64,000 nt of DNA from Caldicellulosiruptor danielii (GCF_034343125.1 NZ_CP139957.1:248001-312000), one strand, 5' to 3'. Positions 18,724-27,979 are shown, counted from the stretch's first letter. Made by a program: numbers and translations. The notes: generated from the sequence alone by a model not told the origin.

Positions 18724-20559
18724 ATGAGAAAGCCGCACGTAGTAGAAGCTATAATTGGGAATACAAAGGTTTTAGGGCAGCTTGACTTTAACGGAAGATT
18801 GCAAAGGTTTTATTGGCCTGCAGTAGATTATTATCAGCAGCTAAAACTCTTTTTGGCAGCCGTTTTTTTGGATGGGCTTGTATTTTTCGAGGATGAGAGT
18901 TACAAGACAAAAAGTGGATTTGTAGATGACTTTGCATATTTTTTTGAGTATAAAATTGCAGACAAAACCATTTTTCAGCTTGACTTTGTTGACTTTGAGA
19001 CAGACAGCTTGGTTCGTTTATGGGAAACAGGATTCGAAGACTTCTATGTCTTTTTTGAACCCATGATAAATTCTTCAAGCCTTTTTAATGCTGCAAAGGT
19101 TGATAAGGAAAATGAAATAGTCTATGCATATTTTAAAGGGACATATGCAGGTCTTGCTTTTGAGAATAAAATAAAAAGCTTTACAGTTAAAAACGGAATT
19201 GATGATGCAAACGATGATCAGCTGGAGGGCTTAAATGAAGCAACAAACCCGCAAATTGCTGTAAAACTCAAAAATACAGGAAAGGTTGTATGTTTTCTTG
19301 CTTTTGGAAACTCAAAAGATGAGGTTTACCAAAAACTTTCTTGCTTAAAACAAAAAGGATATGATGAAATTTACAGCCAAAACAAAGCCTTTTGGGGAAA
19401 GAAGTTTTCAAAAGTAAAGCTCATTTGCACAGAAGATCCCAAAGACATAGAACTTCAGAAAAGAAGTGCCTATGTATTTTATACTCTGCAAAATTCCAAA
19501 ACAGGGGGCATTTTAGCTGCATCTGAGGTTGATGAGAAGTTTTACCACTGTGGCGGTTATGGCTTTGTTTGGGGAAGAGACGCAGCATTTATAACAGCAG
19601 CAATGGATGAGCTTGGACTGTCAGAAGAGGTTGAAAAGTTCTTTGAATTTAAGTTTTCTTGTCAAGAAAAAGAAGGATTTTGGGACCAGAGATATTACAC
19701 AGATGGAAATTTGGCACCAAGCTGGGGAGTTCAGATTGATGAGACTGCTTCTGTTGTATGGGGATTTTTAGAACATTGCGAGAAGCAGAATTCTCTTCAT
19801 TTGATTGATTTGCATAAAGAAAATCTCAAAAAAGCACTGCTGTTTTTGATAGCTGCAGTGGACAGTACAAAAGGAATTGTCTTTAGAAGCTTTGACCTGT
19901 GGGAAGAAAGAGAAGGAATTCATCTTTACTCAAATGCAAGCATTTATGCTGCGCTAAAGAAAGCCAAAAAATATTTTTCTGAGCTTGATAATGAAATTGA
20001 AAAGAAGCTAAAGGCAATAAAAAATCAGACAGCTACAACATTTTACAGTCCTAAGCTTTTACGCTATGTAAGGTCAACAGATGTTAGAATTTCAAAAGAA
20101 GAGTTTTTAAAACTTCCTGAAGAGAACAGGTATATTCAAAAAGATGAAAAATATGAGGTAACCTACTATTTCAAAAAACAAGACGAAGTTGCTGACATAT
20201 CAATGCTTGGAGTGTACTATCCGTTTGAAATGATAGATAGCAGCGATGAGGCTTTAAAAGCAACCATTTTGGCTATTGAAAGGGAGTGTCAGAATAAGGT
20301 TGTGGGTGGATACAAAAGATATTCTGATGACAAATACATTGGTGGAAATCCATGGATACTTACAACTCTTTGGCTTGCAATATACTACAAAAAGACAGGG
20401 AAGGTCAGCAAAGCAGAAGAGCTTTTTGAATGGGCAAAGGCGCACAGTTTGCCAAACGGGCTTTTTCCAGAACAGGTTGATAGGCTCACTGGTCAGCCTG
20501 CATGGGTTGTTCCTTTGGCATGGTCTCATGCAATGTATGTGCTGTATCTTTATGAATAA
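18724..20559 (+). CDS. glycoside hydrolase family 15 (glucoamylase-like)
   Basis: Predicted 611 residues. I choose ATG 18724 (GAGGG just upstream) over the in-frame start at 18688. The N-terminal beta domain is followed by an (alpha/alpha)6 barrel with GH15 landmarks: YGFVWGRDAAF, GFWDQRYYTDGNLAPSWGVQIDETA, the general acid motif DLWEER (likely E394) and the C-terminal base in FPEQVD (E583). No signal peptide, so it acts in the cytoplasm on alpha-linked glucans or oligosaccharides. Exact substrate (starch dextrin, isomalto-oligosaccharide or trehalose) cannot be read off. A decayed copy of its last ~34 codons lies at 22248-22351. Confidence 0.88.
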   Translation: MRKPHVVEAIIGNTKVLGQLDFNGRLQRFYWPAVDYYQQLKLFLAAVFLDGLVFFEDESYKTKSGFVDDFAYFFEYKIADKTIFQLDFVDFETDSLVRLWETGFEDFYVFFEPMINSSSLFNAAKVDKENEIVYAYFKGTYAGLAFENKIKSFTVKNGIDDANDDQLEGLNEATNPQIAVKLKNTGKVVCFLAFGNSKDEVYQKLSCLKQKGYDEIYSQNKAFWGKKFSKVKLICTEDPKDIELQKRSAYVFYTLQNSKTGGILAASEVDEKFYHCGGYGFVWGRDAAFITAAMDELGLSEEVEKFFEFKFSCQEKEGFWDQRYYTDGNLAPSWGVQIDETASVVWGFLEHCEKQNSLHLIDLHKENLKKALLFLIAAVDSTKGIVFRSFDLWEEREGIHLYSNASIYAALKKAKKYFSELDNEIEKKLKAIKNQTATTFYSPKLLRYVRSTDVRISKEEFLKLPEENRYIQKDEKYEVTYYFKKQDEVADISMLGVYYPFEMIDSSDEALKATILAIERECQNKVVGGYKRYSDDKYIGGNPWILTTLWLAIYYKKTGKVSKAEELFEWAKAHSLPNGLFPEQVDRLTGQPAWVVPLAWSHAMYVLYLYE

Positions 20560-20576
20560 AATAAGCTGATAAAAAC

Positions 20577-20619
20577 AAAGACCAGCTTGTTTGTTCTTTA
20601 AAGCAGCTGGTCTTTTATT
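20577..20619 (+). terminator. terminator after GH15 gene
   Basis: AAAGACCAGCT pairs with AGCTGGTCTTTT, followed by T-rich sequence. A near-identical hairpin recurs at 22381-22417 after the decayed GH15 fragment. Confidence 0.85.
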
Positions 20620-20688
20620 ATATATTACACTTGATTATAAGGTAAATATTTTTCCATTTCAGCTTGTTTTTTGTTTTTTAGCAGAGAT

Positions 20689-22080
20689 TTATTCTTCAAA
20701 CCTTTCAATCAAAATAACTCTGTCTTGGTGTTTGGCAAAATTTTTTAAATCATCAGTAAAGCCACTTTTTGAAAATAAAACATAGTACTTATTTTTCCAT
20801 TCAAACATCATGCTCTTTTCAATTAAATCATTTAAAATTCTCATATCCACTTTTTGGTTCTGCCACTTGCACTCAGAGAATATGATGTTGTCCTTGTCAT
20901 ATGCAACAATGTCAATTTGCTCTTCGCACTTTTTGTAAGGATTGTTCCCCCACCATTTGCCTATCTTCTCAAAAGTAAAAGGTAGTTTTTTTCTTTTATT
21001 CAATATTTTTAAATAATCCATGCAAATTTCTTCATATACCTCTCCAAGAAAATGATTCATAAAAGGCTTGATTTTGTTTTCTATCACCTCATCAAACATT
21101 CCTTGTTCTATCAGCATCTTGTTAGTAAAAACAAATCTATACCAAAATCTAAAAAAATTGTCCTTTAGTTTATATATGCTTTTTCTGCTCTTTTCTTTTA
21201 GCTCTAAAGGAGTTATTCTTTCAACTATTTTCAAGTCAATCAAAACTGAAAGATATTTTGCACATTTGTCTGTATCAATTCCTACTTTTGTCGATATTTC
21301 ATTCAATTTGCTGTTACCTGTTACTATTGCTTCAATTATTGAGTTATAAATTGCAGGTTCTCTCAATTCTTGTCTCAAAAGCAGTTTTGGTTCTTCATAA
21401 AGATAAGATGATTTGTCCAAGATTTTCAGCTTTACGTTATCATATATATCTTTACTATCATCAAAATAGCTCAGATATTGTGGAATTCCACCTAAAATTC
21501 CATATGCAATTACTTGGTTCTCAAAGTCATAATTAGGAAAAAACTTTCTGCTTTCAAAAAAGTTAAACGGCTCAACTATAAGCTGAGCAGTTCTTCTTCC
21601 ATAAAGAGGGCTTTTATAGCTTAAAACTTCTTTTTCTATAAAACTGACAGAAGACCCACAAATAATCAGAAAAAGTTTGGTATTTTTTAAGTGATGGTCT
21701 ATCAAATTTTGTAACAGCGAAGGGATAGCCTTATTTGAAGCAACCAAATAAGGAAACTCATCTATTACCAACACCACACGGTTTAATTTGCTTTGCTCTG
21801 CTAAGAACAAAAAAGCTTTTTCCCAGTTTTCAAATTTGCTAATAAAACTATTCATTCTAAAAAATGAGAGAATCTTTTCAGAAAAAGACTCCAAAGCAAG
21901 TCTGTCATTGTACTCCTCTGCCACAAAATAAATGGAAGGTTTATCTTTACAAAACTGTGTTAGTAGTGTTGTTTTTCCAACCCTTCTTCTTCCATATACA
22001 ACAACAAAATGAAACTTATCATCGTTATAAAGTCTACTTAGTGTTTCAAGTTCATACTCTCTGCCTACAAACATATTCAA
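20689..22080 (-). CDS. STAND-type ATPase with C-terminal DUF234 (PD-(D/E)xK-like) domain
   Basis: Predicted 463 residues (TTG 22080; ATG 22074 is an alternative). The N-terminus FVGREYELETLSRLY and Walker A GRRRVGKTTLL, Walker B VVLVIDEFPYL and sensor LFLIICGSS mark the archaeal-type AAA/STAND ATPase family. A winged-helix segment follows (residues ~265-310). The C-terminal DUF234 region reads EQIDIVAYDKDNIIFSECKWQ, a D...E-x-K pattern resembling restriction-type nucleases. Cellular role is unknown in this family. It is inserted between the GH15 gene and a copy of that gene's 3' end, and carries a long inverted repeat upstream. Mobile or recently acquired character is likely. Confidence 0.85.
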   Translation of the reverse strand: MNMFVGREYELETLSRLYNDDKFHFVVVYGRRRVGKTTLLTQFCKDKPSIYFVAEEYNDRLALESFSEKILSFFRMNSFISKFENWEKAFLFLAEQSKLNRVVLVIDEFPYLVASNKAIPSLLQNLIDHHLKNTKLFLIICGSSVSFIEKEVLSYKSPLYGRRTAQLIVEPFNFFESRKFFPNYDFENQVIAYGILGGIPQYLSYFDDSKDIYDNVKLKILDKSSYLYEEPKLLLRQELREPAIYNSIIEAIVTGNSKLNEISTKVGIDTDKCAKYLSVLIDLKIVERITPLELKEKSRKSIYKLKDNFFRFWYRFVFTNKMLIEQGMFDEVIENKIKPFMNHFLGEVYEEICMDYLKILNKRKKLPFTFEKIGKWWGNNPYKKCEEQIDIVAYDKDNIIFSECKWQNQKVDMRILNDLIEKSMMFEWKNKYYVLFSKSGFTDDLKNFAKHQDRVILIERFEE

Positions 22081-22100
22081 AACACCAACCTTCGTCTACA

Positions 22101-22139
22101 TTTACTAACTCTAAAGTTAGTAACTTTAGGGTTAGTAAA
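22101..22139. promoter_or_regulatory. 39-bp near-perfect inverted repeat upstream of the ATPase gene
   Basis: Arms TTTACTAACTCTAAAGTTA (22101-22119) and its reverse complement (22121-22139) match at 18 of 19 positions around one central base. The repeated half-site GTTAGTAA also occurs twice as a direct repeat. It sits 21-59 bases before the start of the leftward ATPase gene, an operator-like position. Confidence 0.65.
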
Positions 22140-22247
22140 TCATGAATCAGTTTTTATTTTATCATATTTTTTTATATGTGTAAACACCAAAGTAGAAAAC
22201 CTTCAAGATTCTCAAATTAAGTTAAATAACAAAATACCCTTTATCAA

Positions 22248-22351
22248 AATGGGCTTTTGCCAAAGAGGTTGACAAACTTACTAAAAAGCCTTTATTGATT
22301 GTCCATTTAGCATGGTTTCATGCAATGTATGCGCTTTATCTTTGTAAGTGA
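22248..22351 (+). pseudogene. decayed 3' fragment of a GH15 gene
   Basis: Allowing one missing base (near 22266), translation gives NGLLPK-EVDKLTKKP...HLAWFHAMYALYL, which aligns with the last ~34 residues of the intact GH15 enzyme (NGLFPEQVDRLTGQPAW...LAWSHAMYVLYLYE). It ends with a stop at the equivalent place and is followed by an equivalent terminator. No further upstream GH15 sequence is recognisable; the gap 22140-22247 shows nothing else. Confidence 0.85.
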
Positions 22352-22380
22352 CATTAAAAATAAACTATATATTGTAATGC

Positions 22381-22417
22381 AAGACCGGCTGCTAACAGCT
22401 GGTCTTTATTTTTTTAT
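22381..22417 (+). terminator. duplicate of the GH15 terminator
   Basis: AAGACCGGCTG pairs with CAGCTGGTCTT (one mismatch) and is followed by a T run. Sequence and position mirror the hairpin at 20577-20619. Confidence 0.85.
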
Positions 22418-22551
22418 GTCATTTTGGAGAAGATAATTTTATACAAAAAAAATGAAGTTATTATAATAATTTTGTTACAACATTGTATAAAGTGGTATAA
22501 ATTATATAAACCCTATTTAGAAAAAATTTCTTAAAGAAAGGGGATGGATAG

Positions 22552-23754
22552 TTGCAAATACTGCAGCTTACATGGGAATATCCGCCGCGTGTTGTGGGTG
22601 GCATCTCAAGGGTTGTTCAGAGCATTTCACAAAGGCTTTCAAAAAAAGACACTGTCTTTGTAGTCACATTTTCTGAAGATTACGAAAGATTTGAAGACTA
22701 TGGAAATCTCAAAATTGCAAGAGTTCCCCTCTATCCATTAAATCCACTTAATTTCATTGACTGGGTTATGCTTATGAACATGGCAATGGCTGAAAAGGCT
22801 ATATATCTGTCAAGAGAATTTGGCAGGTTTGACATAATACATGCACATGATTGGCTCACAGCTTTTGCAGCAAGGGTTATAAAACACTCTTTGAGAGTTC
22901 CTATGGTTTGCACAATACATGCAACAGAGCACGGCAGGAATCACGGAATTCACAATGACATTCAAAGGTTTATTCACAATGTAGAATGGTGGACAACCTT
23001 TGAGGGATGGAAGGTAATTGTCAATTCAAACTATATGAAAGATGAATGTGAAAGGATTTTCAACCTTACACCTGACAAATGCGTTGTCATACCAAATGGA
23101 ATTGACTTTGAAGAGTTCTCAAATGTTGAATTTGACATCGAATTTAGAAGAAGATTTGCGCTTGACAGTGAAAAGATAATCTTTTTTATCGGAAGGCATG
23201 TCTATGAAAAAGGAATTCACATTTTGCTTGACAGCTTCAGGATGGTTCTTGACAGATATTACAACGCAAAGCTTGTAATTGCCGGAAGTGGACCCATGTA
23301 TGGGGAGTTCTATTTAAGAGCACATAACATGGGACTTGCTCATAAAGTTTTGTTCACAGGCTTTATCTCGGATGAAGTGAGGAAAAAGCTTTTTAAAGTA
23401 GCTGACATTGCAGTTTTCCCGAGCCTTTATGAACCATTTGGCATTGTTGCCTTAGAGGCAATGGCTTCAGGCTGCGCTACGATTGTCTCTGATGTTGGAG
23501 GTTTTGCAGAGATTGTAAAGCACGGTGAAAATGGGCTTACCTTTTACTGTGGAAATGCTAACTCACTTAAAGATATGATTTTGCTTTTGCTAAATGATGA
23601 GGAGTTGCGAAGAAGAATCGCTGCCAAAGGCTTTGAAGATGCAAAAGAGATTTTCTCATGGGATAAGATTGTGCAAAAGCTAAGATTGCTTTACAAAGAG
23701 ATAATTGACCAAAGCAAAAAGATTGATTGGTTCTACACCAAAAGTAATTTGTAA
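22552..23754 (+). CDS. glycosyltransferase family 4 (glycogen synthase-like)
   Basis: Predicted 400 residues from TTG 22552, with AAAGGGGATGG upstream. The N-terminal motif WEYPPRVVGGISRVV and the HAHDWLT segment are typical of GT4/GT5 starch- and glycogen-synthase-like enzymes. The second Rossmann domain shows FIGRHVYEKGIHILL, IAGSGP and the E-x7-E motif EPFGIVALE. It transfers a sugar from a nucleotide donor to a glucan or surface glycan. The adjacent nucleotidyltransferase fusion, 37 bases downstream, probably belongs to the same pathway. Donor (ADP-glucose, GDP-mannose or other) cannot be fixed from sequence. Confidence 0.85.
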   Translation: MQILQLTWEYPPRVVGGISRVVQSISQRLSKKDTVFVVTFSEDYERFEDYGNLKIARVPLYPLNPLNFIDWVMLMNMAMAEKAIYLSREFGRFDIIHAHDWLTAFAARVIKHSLRVPMVCTIHATEHGRNHGIHNDIQRFIHNVEWWTTFEGWKVIVNSNYMKDECERIFNLTPDKCVVIPNGIDFEEFSNVEFDIEFRRRFALDSEKIIFFIGRHVYEKGIHILLDSFRMVLDRYYNAKLVIAGSGPMYGEFYLRAHNMGLAHKVLFTGFISDEVRKKLFKVADIAVFPSLYEPFGIVALEAMASGCATIVSDVGGFAEIVKHGENGLTFYCGNANSLKDMILLLLNDEELRRRIAAKGFEDAKEIFSWDKIVQKLRLLYKEIIDQSKKIDWFYTKSNL

Positions 23755-23791
23755 GCTTTGTCTTAGATAAAAAGAGGAGGGCTTAGAAGCT

Positions 23792-25924
23792 ATGAAAGGC
23801 ATTATAATGGCAGGTGGGTCTGGGACAAGGCTCAGACCTTTGACCGTGTCACTTCCGAAACCGATGATACCTTTTTTCGGAAGGCCTGTTATGGAATATG
23901 CGGTAAAACTTCTCAAAACCCATGGCATTTTTGAGGTTGCAACAACTCTTCAGTATCATCCTGACAAGATAATCAACTATTTTGAGGATGGACAAAAGTG
24001 GGGGGTTCATATCCAGCACTTTGTTGAGGACAGGCCTCTTGGCACAGCAGGTTCTGTTAAGAACGCAAAAGGGTTTTTGGATGAGACTTTTGTTGTCTTG
24101 AGCGGGGATGGGATTACAAATGCAGACCTCACAAAAGCCATAGAGTTTCATAAGAAAAATGGCAGCAAGGTCACAATTGTATTAAAAGAGGTTGAAATAC
24201 CTATAGAGTATGGTATTGTTCTTACAGACGAGGAAGGAAGAATTCAGAGGTTTTTTGAGAAGCCTTCGTGGAGCGAGGTATTTTCCAACCTTGCAAACAC
24301 AGGGATATATATAATTGAACCAGAGATACTTGACTATATAGAAGATGGAAAACCTTTTGATTTTAGCAAAGATTTATTTCCAAAACTTTTAAAAGAAAAT
24401 GTACCTATGTTCGGATTTAAAATGGATGGATACTGGTGTGACATTGGAGATGTTGGAAGCTACATCAAGGCTCACAGGGATGTGTTCAGACTGGGTGGAA
24501 TACTTGACCTTGACCTAAAAAACCCGAGAATTTCTAATGATTCCAATATTTCGTCAAATGCAAAGATAAGCCAGAGTGTATTTATTGGGAGTGATTGTGA
24601 TATAGAAGACGATGTTGAGATAGGGGAGTTCTGTGTAATTGGGGATGGGGTAAAGATTGCAAAGGGAAGCAAGCTTGAGAGGGCTATTTTGTGGGGTGGC
24701 AGTTTCATAGGCAAAAACTGTGAGCTAAGAAGCTGTATCATCTGCAGTAAATCCATTTTGAAAGACTATGTAAGAGTTTCTGAAAAAGCGGTAGTTGGTG
24801 AGAACAACCTTTTGAAAGATTTTGTTGAGGTCAAAGCAGAAGCTAAAATTTGGCCTGAGAAGACAATTGAATCTGGTACAGTGATAGATGAAAACATCTA
24901 CTGGGGAACAGAGGTTATAAAGAGCGTATTTTGGGTGCGCGGAATTACAGGTGATTTTAACCAGGAAATAACTCCACAGTTTGCTATAAAGCTTGGGAAT
25001 TCCATCGGTTCTGTCTTTGACAAAAACACTCGGATACTCATTGGCGATGACTATACAGAAAAAAGCAGTGTTATAAGAAAAGCAATTGAGACAGGCTGTC
25101 AGATAACAGGTGCAAGGCTTTACAGAACAAGAGGAATAATACTCCCAATCTTCAGATACATTGTCAAGGACTATTACGATGCTGGCATTTATGTGCGATC
25201 AAGAGGCAATAGCATAAGGATTGAAATATTTGACCAAAACGGCATCAACATTGACAAATCGCTTGAAAGGAAAATTGAGAACCTGTTTGTCACATGCGAT
25301 TTCAGGACCTCATCAAACATCAATTTTGTCAATGAACTTGTTTCATCACCGCTTGAAATGTACTTTTCAAGGCTTGAGGAGACGTTCGAAAGTTCCAAGT
25401 TCAAAGGACTAAATGTTTGCATAGTTTCGGAGGACAAATCTATAATTTCGCTTTTTGACAAGATTTCTGAGCGATATGGCTTAAAGACTACCTTGATAAG
25501 TGGTGGCTCAAAACAGTGCATAGATAATCTTAAAAACATGTGTGTACAGAGCGAATATGATGCAGGGTTTTTGATTGACAGGCAGGGAGAACACTTTATC
25601 ATGATACTGGGAGACTGCACGGTATACGGCGTAAAGCTCAAGATGCTACTTGCATGGCTTGAGATGAAAAAATACAAAAATGAATGTTTGATTTTTCCAG
25701 AGTTTTTCAAAGCGTTTTTAAGCGATGTGGACAAGCTTTTGGATGTGCCTGTGAAATATACCGGAAATGAGATAAGAGATTATATGAAGGTGGTTTTGGA
25801 GGAAGGCATTAACTTCTTTTTCTACTATGACGCAGTTTCTTCAGTAATGCTCATATTGGAAAAACTTGCTGAGGTAAAAGATTTGATAGATAGAGTGAAG
25901 AAATTAGAGGAAGTTCATGTGTGA
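23792..25924 (+). CDS. sugar-1-phosphate nucleotidyltransferase fused to a phosphomannomutase-like domain
   Basis: Predicted 710 residues, with GAGGAGGG upstream. Residues 1-~235 are a nucleotidyltransferase (MAGGSGTRLRPLT, LPKPMIPFFGRPVMEY, VVLSGDGITN, GYWCDIGD), of the mannose-1-phosphate guanylyltransferase type. Residues ~250-370 are a left-handed beta-helix of hexapeptide repeats. Residues ~390-710 resemble phosphomannomutase, but the catalytic-serine loop (normally T-A-S-H-N-P) is replaced by RSRGNS and the metal-binding D-x-D-x-D is not evident. The mutase part is therefore probably inactive or regulatory. Same operon as the GT4 gene. Confidence 0.85.
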   Translation: MKGIIMAGGSGTRLRPLTVSLPKPMIPFFGRPVMEYAVKLLKTHGIFEVATTLQYHPDKIINYFEDGQKWGVHIQHFVEDRPLGTAGSVKNAKGFLDETFVVLSGDGITNADLTKAIEFHKKNGSKVTIVLKEVEIPIEYGIVLTDEEGRIQRFFEKPSWSEVFSNLANTGIYIIEPEILDYIEDGKPFDFSKDLFPKLLKENVPMFGFKMDGYWCDIGDVGSYIKAHRDVFRLGGILDLDLKNPRISNDSNISSNAKISQSVFIGSDCDIEDDVEIGEFCVIGDGVKIAKGSKLERAILWGGSFIGKNCELRSCIICSKSILKDYVRVSEKAVVGENNLLKDFVEVKAEAKIWPEKTIESGTVIDENIYWGTEVIKSVFWVRGITGDFNQEITPQFAIKLGNSIGSVFDKNTRILIGDDYTEKSSVIRKAIETGCQITGARLYRTRGIILPIFRYIVKDYYDAGIYVRSRGNSIRIEIFDQNGINIDKSLERKIENLFVTCDFRTSSNINFVNELVSSPLEMYFSRLEETFESSKFKGLNVCIVSEDKSIISLFDKISERYGLKTTLISGGSKQCIDNLKNMCVQSEYDAGFLIDRQGEHFIMILGDCTVYGVKLKMLLAWLEMKKYKNECLIFPEFFKAFLSDVDKLLDVPVKYTGNEIRDYMKVVLEEGINFFFYYDAVSSVMLILEKLAEVKDLIDRVKKLEEVHV

Positions 25925-25937
25925 AAATGTTTAAAAT

Positions 25938-25980
25938 AAAAAGGAAAGGGAGATTTTAAAATTTACCCTTTCCTTTTTTA
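25938..25980 (+). terminator. terminator between the nucleotidyltransferase and GH5 genes
   Basis: AAAAAGGAAAGGG pairs with CCCTTTCCTTTTTT, giving a hairpin with a direct T tail. Confidence 0.85.
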
Positions 25981-26004
25981 TCTTTCATCAAGGAGGATAG
26001 AAAA

Positions 26005-26991
26005 ATGAATAAGCTACCAAAGTACAAAGGGTTTAACCTGCTTGGCCTTTTTGTTCCAAATATGAGCTATGGCTTTTTTGAAGATGATTTTAAGTGGATG
26101 GAAGAGTGGGGGTTTAACTTTGCCAGAATACCTATGAACTACAGAAATTGGTATGTTGAAGGAAGACCTGAAATCAAAGAAGAAGTTTTGGAGATGATAG
26201 ACAAGGTAGTTGTCTGGGGTCAAAAGTATGGTATTCATATCTGTCTTAACATACATGGTGCGCCGGGCTATTGTGTGAATGAGAAGACAAAACAAGGGTA
26301 TAACCTTTGGAAAGATGAAGAGCCGTTTGAACTATTTGTCTCTTACTGGCAAACATTTGCTAAAAGGTATAAAGGAATATCTTCAAAACACTTGAGCTTT
26401 AACCTTATAAATGAGCCAAGACAGTTTTCAGAAGAGGAGATGACAAAAGAGGATTTTATCAGAGTTATGACCTACACAGTTGAAAAGATAAGAGAGATTG
26501 ATAAAGAGAGGCTTATCATAATTGACGGTGTTGACTATGGCAATGAACCTGTTTTTGAGCTCACAAATTTGGGTGTAGCACAATCTTGCAGGGCATACAT
26601 TCCATTTGAGCTGACACACTACAAGGCAGAGTGGGTTGAAGGGAGCGATAAATTTACTAAGCCTTCGTGGCCGCTTGTCCGTGAAAATGGAGAGGTTGTT
26701 GACAGGGAATATTTAAAAAGACATTACGAAAAGTGGGCAAAGCTTATCTCGCTTGGGGTTGGGGTTATCTGTGGAGAAGGAGGAGCTTACAAGTACACAT
26801 CTCATGATGTTGTTTTAAGATGGCTATCTGATGTTCTAGATGTTCTAAAGGAGTTTGGTATTGGCATTGCGCTTTGGAATTTGAGAGGACCGTTTGGAAT
26901 AATTGACTCTGAAAGAAAAGATGTGGAGTATGAAGACTTTTATGGACACAAGCTTGACAGAAAGCTTCTTGAGCTTCTGATGAGATTTTAG
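26005..26991 (+). CDS. glycoside hydrolase family 5 (cellulase-like)
   Basis: Predicted 328 residues, with AAGGAGG upstream of ATG. Starts directly with the barrel (KYKGFNLLGLF...WGFNFARIPMNYRNW) and has no signal peptide or carbohydrate-binding module, so it is probably cytoplasmic and acts on imported oligosaccharides. The GH5 catalytic pair is visible: acid/base E137 in NLINEP and nucleophile E258 in VICGEGG, with the ICLNIHGAPGYC segment before them. Subfamily and substrate (beta-glucan, mannan or glucoside) are not determinable. It has its own transcription unit, bounded by hairpins. Confidence 0.88.
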   Translation: MNKLPKYKGFNLLGLFVPNMSYGFFEDDFKWMEEWGFNFARIPMNYRNWYVEGRPEIKEEVLEMIDKVVVWGQKYGIHICLNIHGAPGYCVNEKTKQGYNLWKDEEPFELFVSYWQTFAKRYKGISSKHLSFNLINEPRQFSEEEMTKEDFIRVMTYTVEKIREIDKERLIIIDGVDYGNEPVFELTNLGVAQSCRAYIPFELTHYKAEWVEGSDKFTKPSWPLVRENGEVVDREYLKRHYEKWAKLISLGVGVICGEGGAYKYTSHDVVLRWLSDVLDVLKEFGIGIALWNLRGPFGIIDSERKDVEYEDFYGHKLDRKLLELLMRF

Positions 26992-27218
26992 CAGATACTA
27001 TTAATATAAAAAGATTATGACCACATTGCCTAATTAAGGCCAAAAGTGGTTATTCTTTGCCTGTTACAATATCCGTATTCAACACTGTTTATGAGGCACT
27101 TTGTCAAAAAATTCTTGTGCAGTTTTGTGGTATTGCATAATGGTAAGATTGAGGAATTGGTAATATAATTGATGATATAATACCTGTTTTGCTCAAAAAG
27201 AAGAAAGGAACATTTACT

Positions 27219-27701
27219 TTGGTGAAAAGAAAAATATACATAAGATGGGCACTTGTCTTTGTTTGGATGGCGGTGATTTTTTACTTTTCATCCCAAGAAG
27301 GGGCTATTTCGCACCAAAAGAGCTTTTCAATTGCAATCTTTGCCGAAAGAATAATAGAATTTATAGCCGGTAGAGATGTTATAACCTCTGCTAACAGAAA
27401 AGGTTTTGAGTTTTTAATAAGAAAGATTGCACATGTGACAGAGTATTTTGTCTTGAGTATGCTGTTTTATAAAGCCTTTTTTGAAAGCGGCAAAAGCCCC
27501 AAAAAGTGCTTTGTGTTGACAGCTATTTTTTCTGTGTTATACGCTATTTCAGATGAAATTCATCAGATATTTGTCTTTGGAAGAGGTCCAAGCCCTGTTG
27601 ATGTGATAATTGATTCAATAGGGATATTTGGGTATTTGGGAGTAAAAAGTATAAAAGATAAGTTGAATAAGACTGTTAGGGAAAATTGCGGTTGTAAATA
27701 A
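27219..27701 (+). CDS. VanZ-like family membrane protein
   Basis: Predicted ~160 residues. Start taken as TTG 27219, 9 bases after AAAGGA; GTG 27222 is equally possible. Membrane helices near residues 8-24 and 90-110, with the VanZ motifs FYFSSQEG, RKIAHVTEYFVLSMLF, SDEIHQIFVFGRGPSPVDVIIDSIG. VanZ proteins affect teicoplanin resistance in enterococci, but most homologues have no known role. Stands alone between terminators. Confidence 0.8.
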   Translation: MVKRKIYIRWALVFVWMAVIFYFSSQEGAISHQKSFSIAIFAERIIEFIAGRDVITSANRKGFEFLIRKIAHVTEYFVLSMLFYKAFFESGKSPKKCFVLTAIFSVLYAISDEIHQIFVFGRGPSPVDVIIDSIGIFGYLGVKSIKDKLNKTVRENCGCK

Positions 27702-27741
27702 AGTGTAAGATTGTTAAGTAGACAACTAAAGTAAGATTTAT

Positions 27742-27786
27742 GAGCCCCTGATTTATGAGGAATTTTGAATTAGGGGCGATTTTTTA
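27742..27786 (+). terminator. terminator after VanZ-like gene
   Basis: GCCCCT pairs with AGGGGC with a partly paired 22-base interior, followed by a six-T run. Confidence 0.75.
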
Positions 27787-27917
27787 TGGCTTTTAACTGT
27801 GTTTAGTTTTGTGTCAAATTTAGTTTTTCATATCCAATATGATGCGATTTTTCTAATACAACATCTCTCATTTGAAACAACCTCTAAAAATTCAAAAAAT
27901 ATGCCTTAAAAGATATA

Positions 27918-27963
27918 TTGACAATATTACAATATTAGTGTATTATTTAATTAACACACTAAT
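27918..27963 (+). promoter_or_regulatory. promoter and operator of the GntR/ABC operon
   Basis: TTGACA (27918-27923), a 17-base spacer and TATTAT (27941-27946). An inverted repeat ATTAGTGT (27934-27941) / ACACTAAT (27956-27963) straddles the -10. The same promoter-operator block recurs at 31677-31720 with identical spacing. Presumably bound by the GntR-type regulator encoded directly downstream (inference). Confidence 0.8.
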
Positions 27964-27979
27964 GCACGGGGGAATTATC

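Noticed and set aside
27000..27055. Terminator after the GH5 gene
   Set aside because: TTATGACCAC...GTGGTTATTC can pair only with a bulge and a long loop and has a weak T tract; too uncertain to list.
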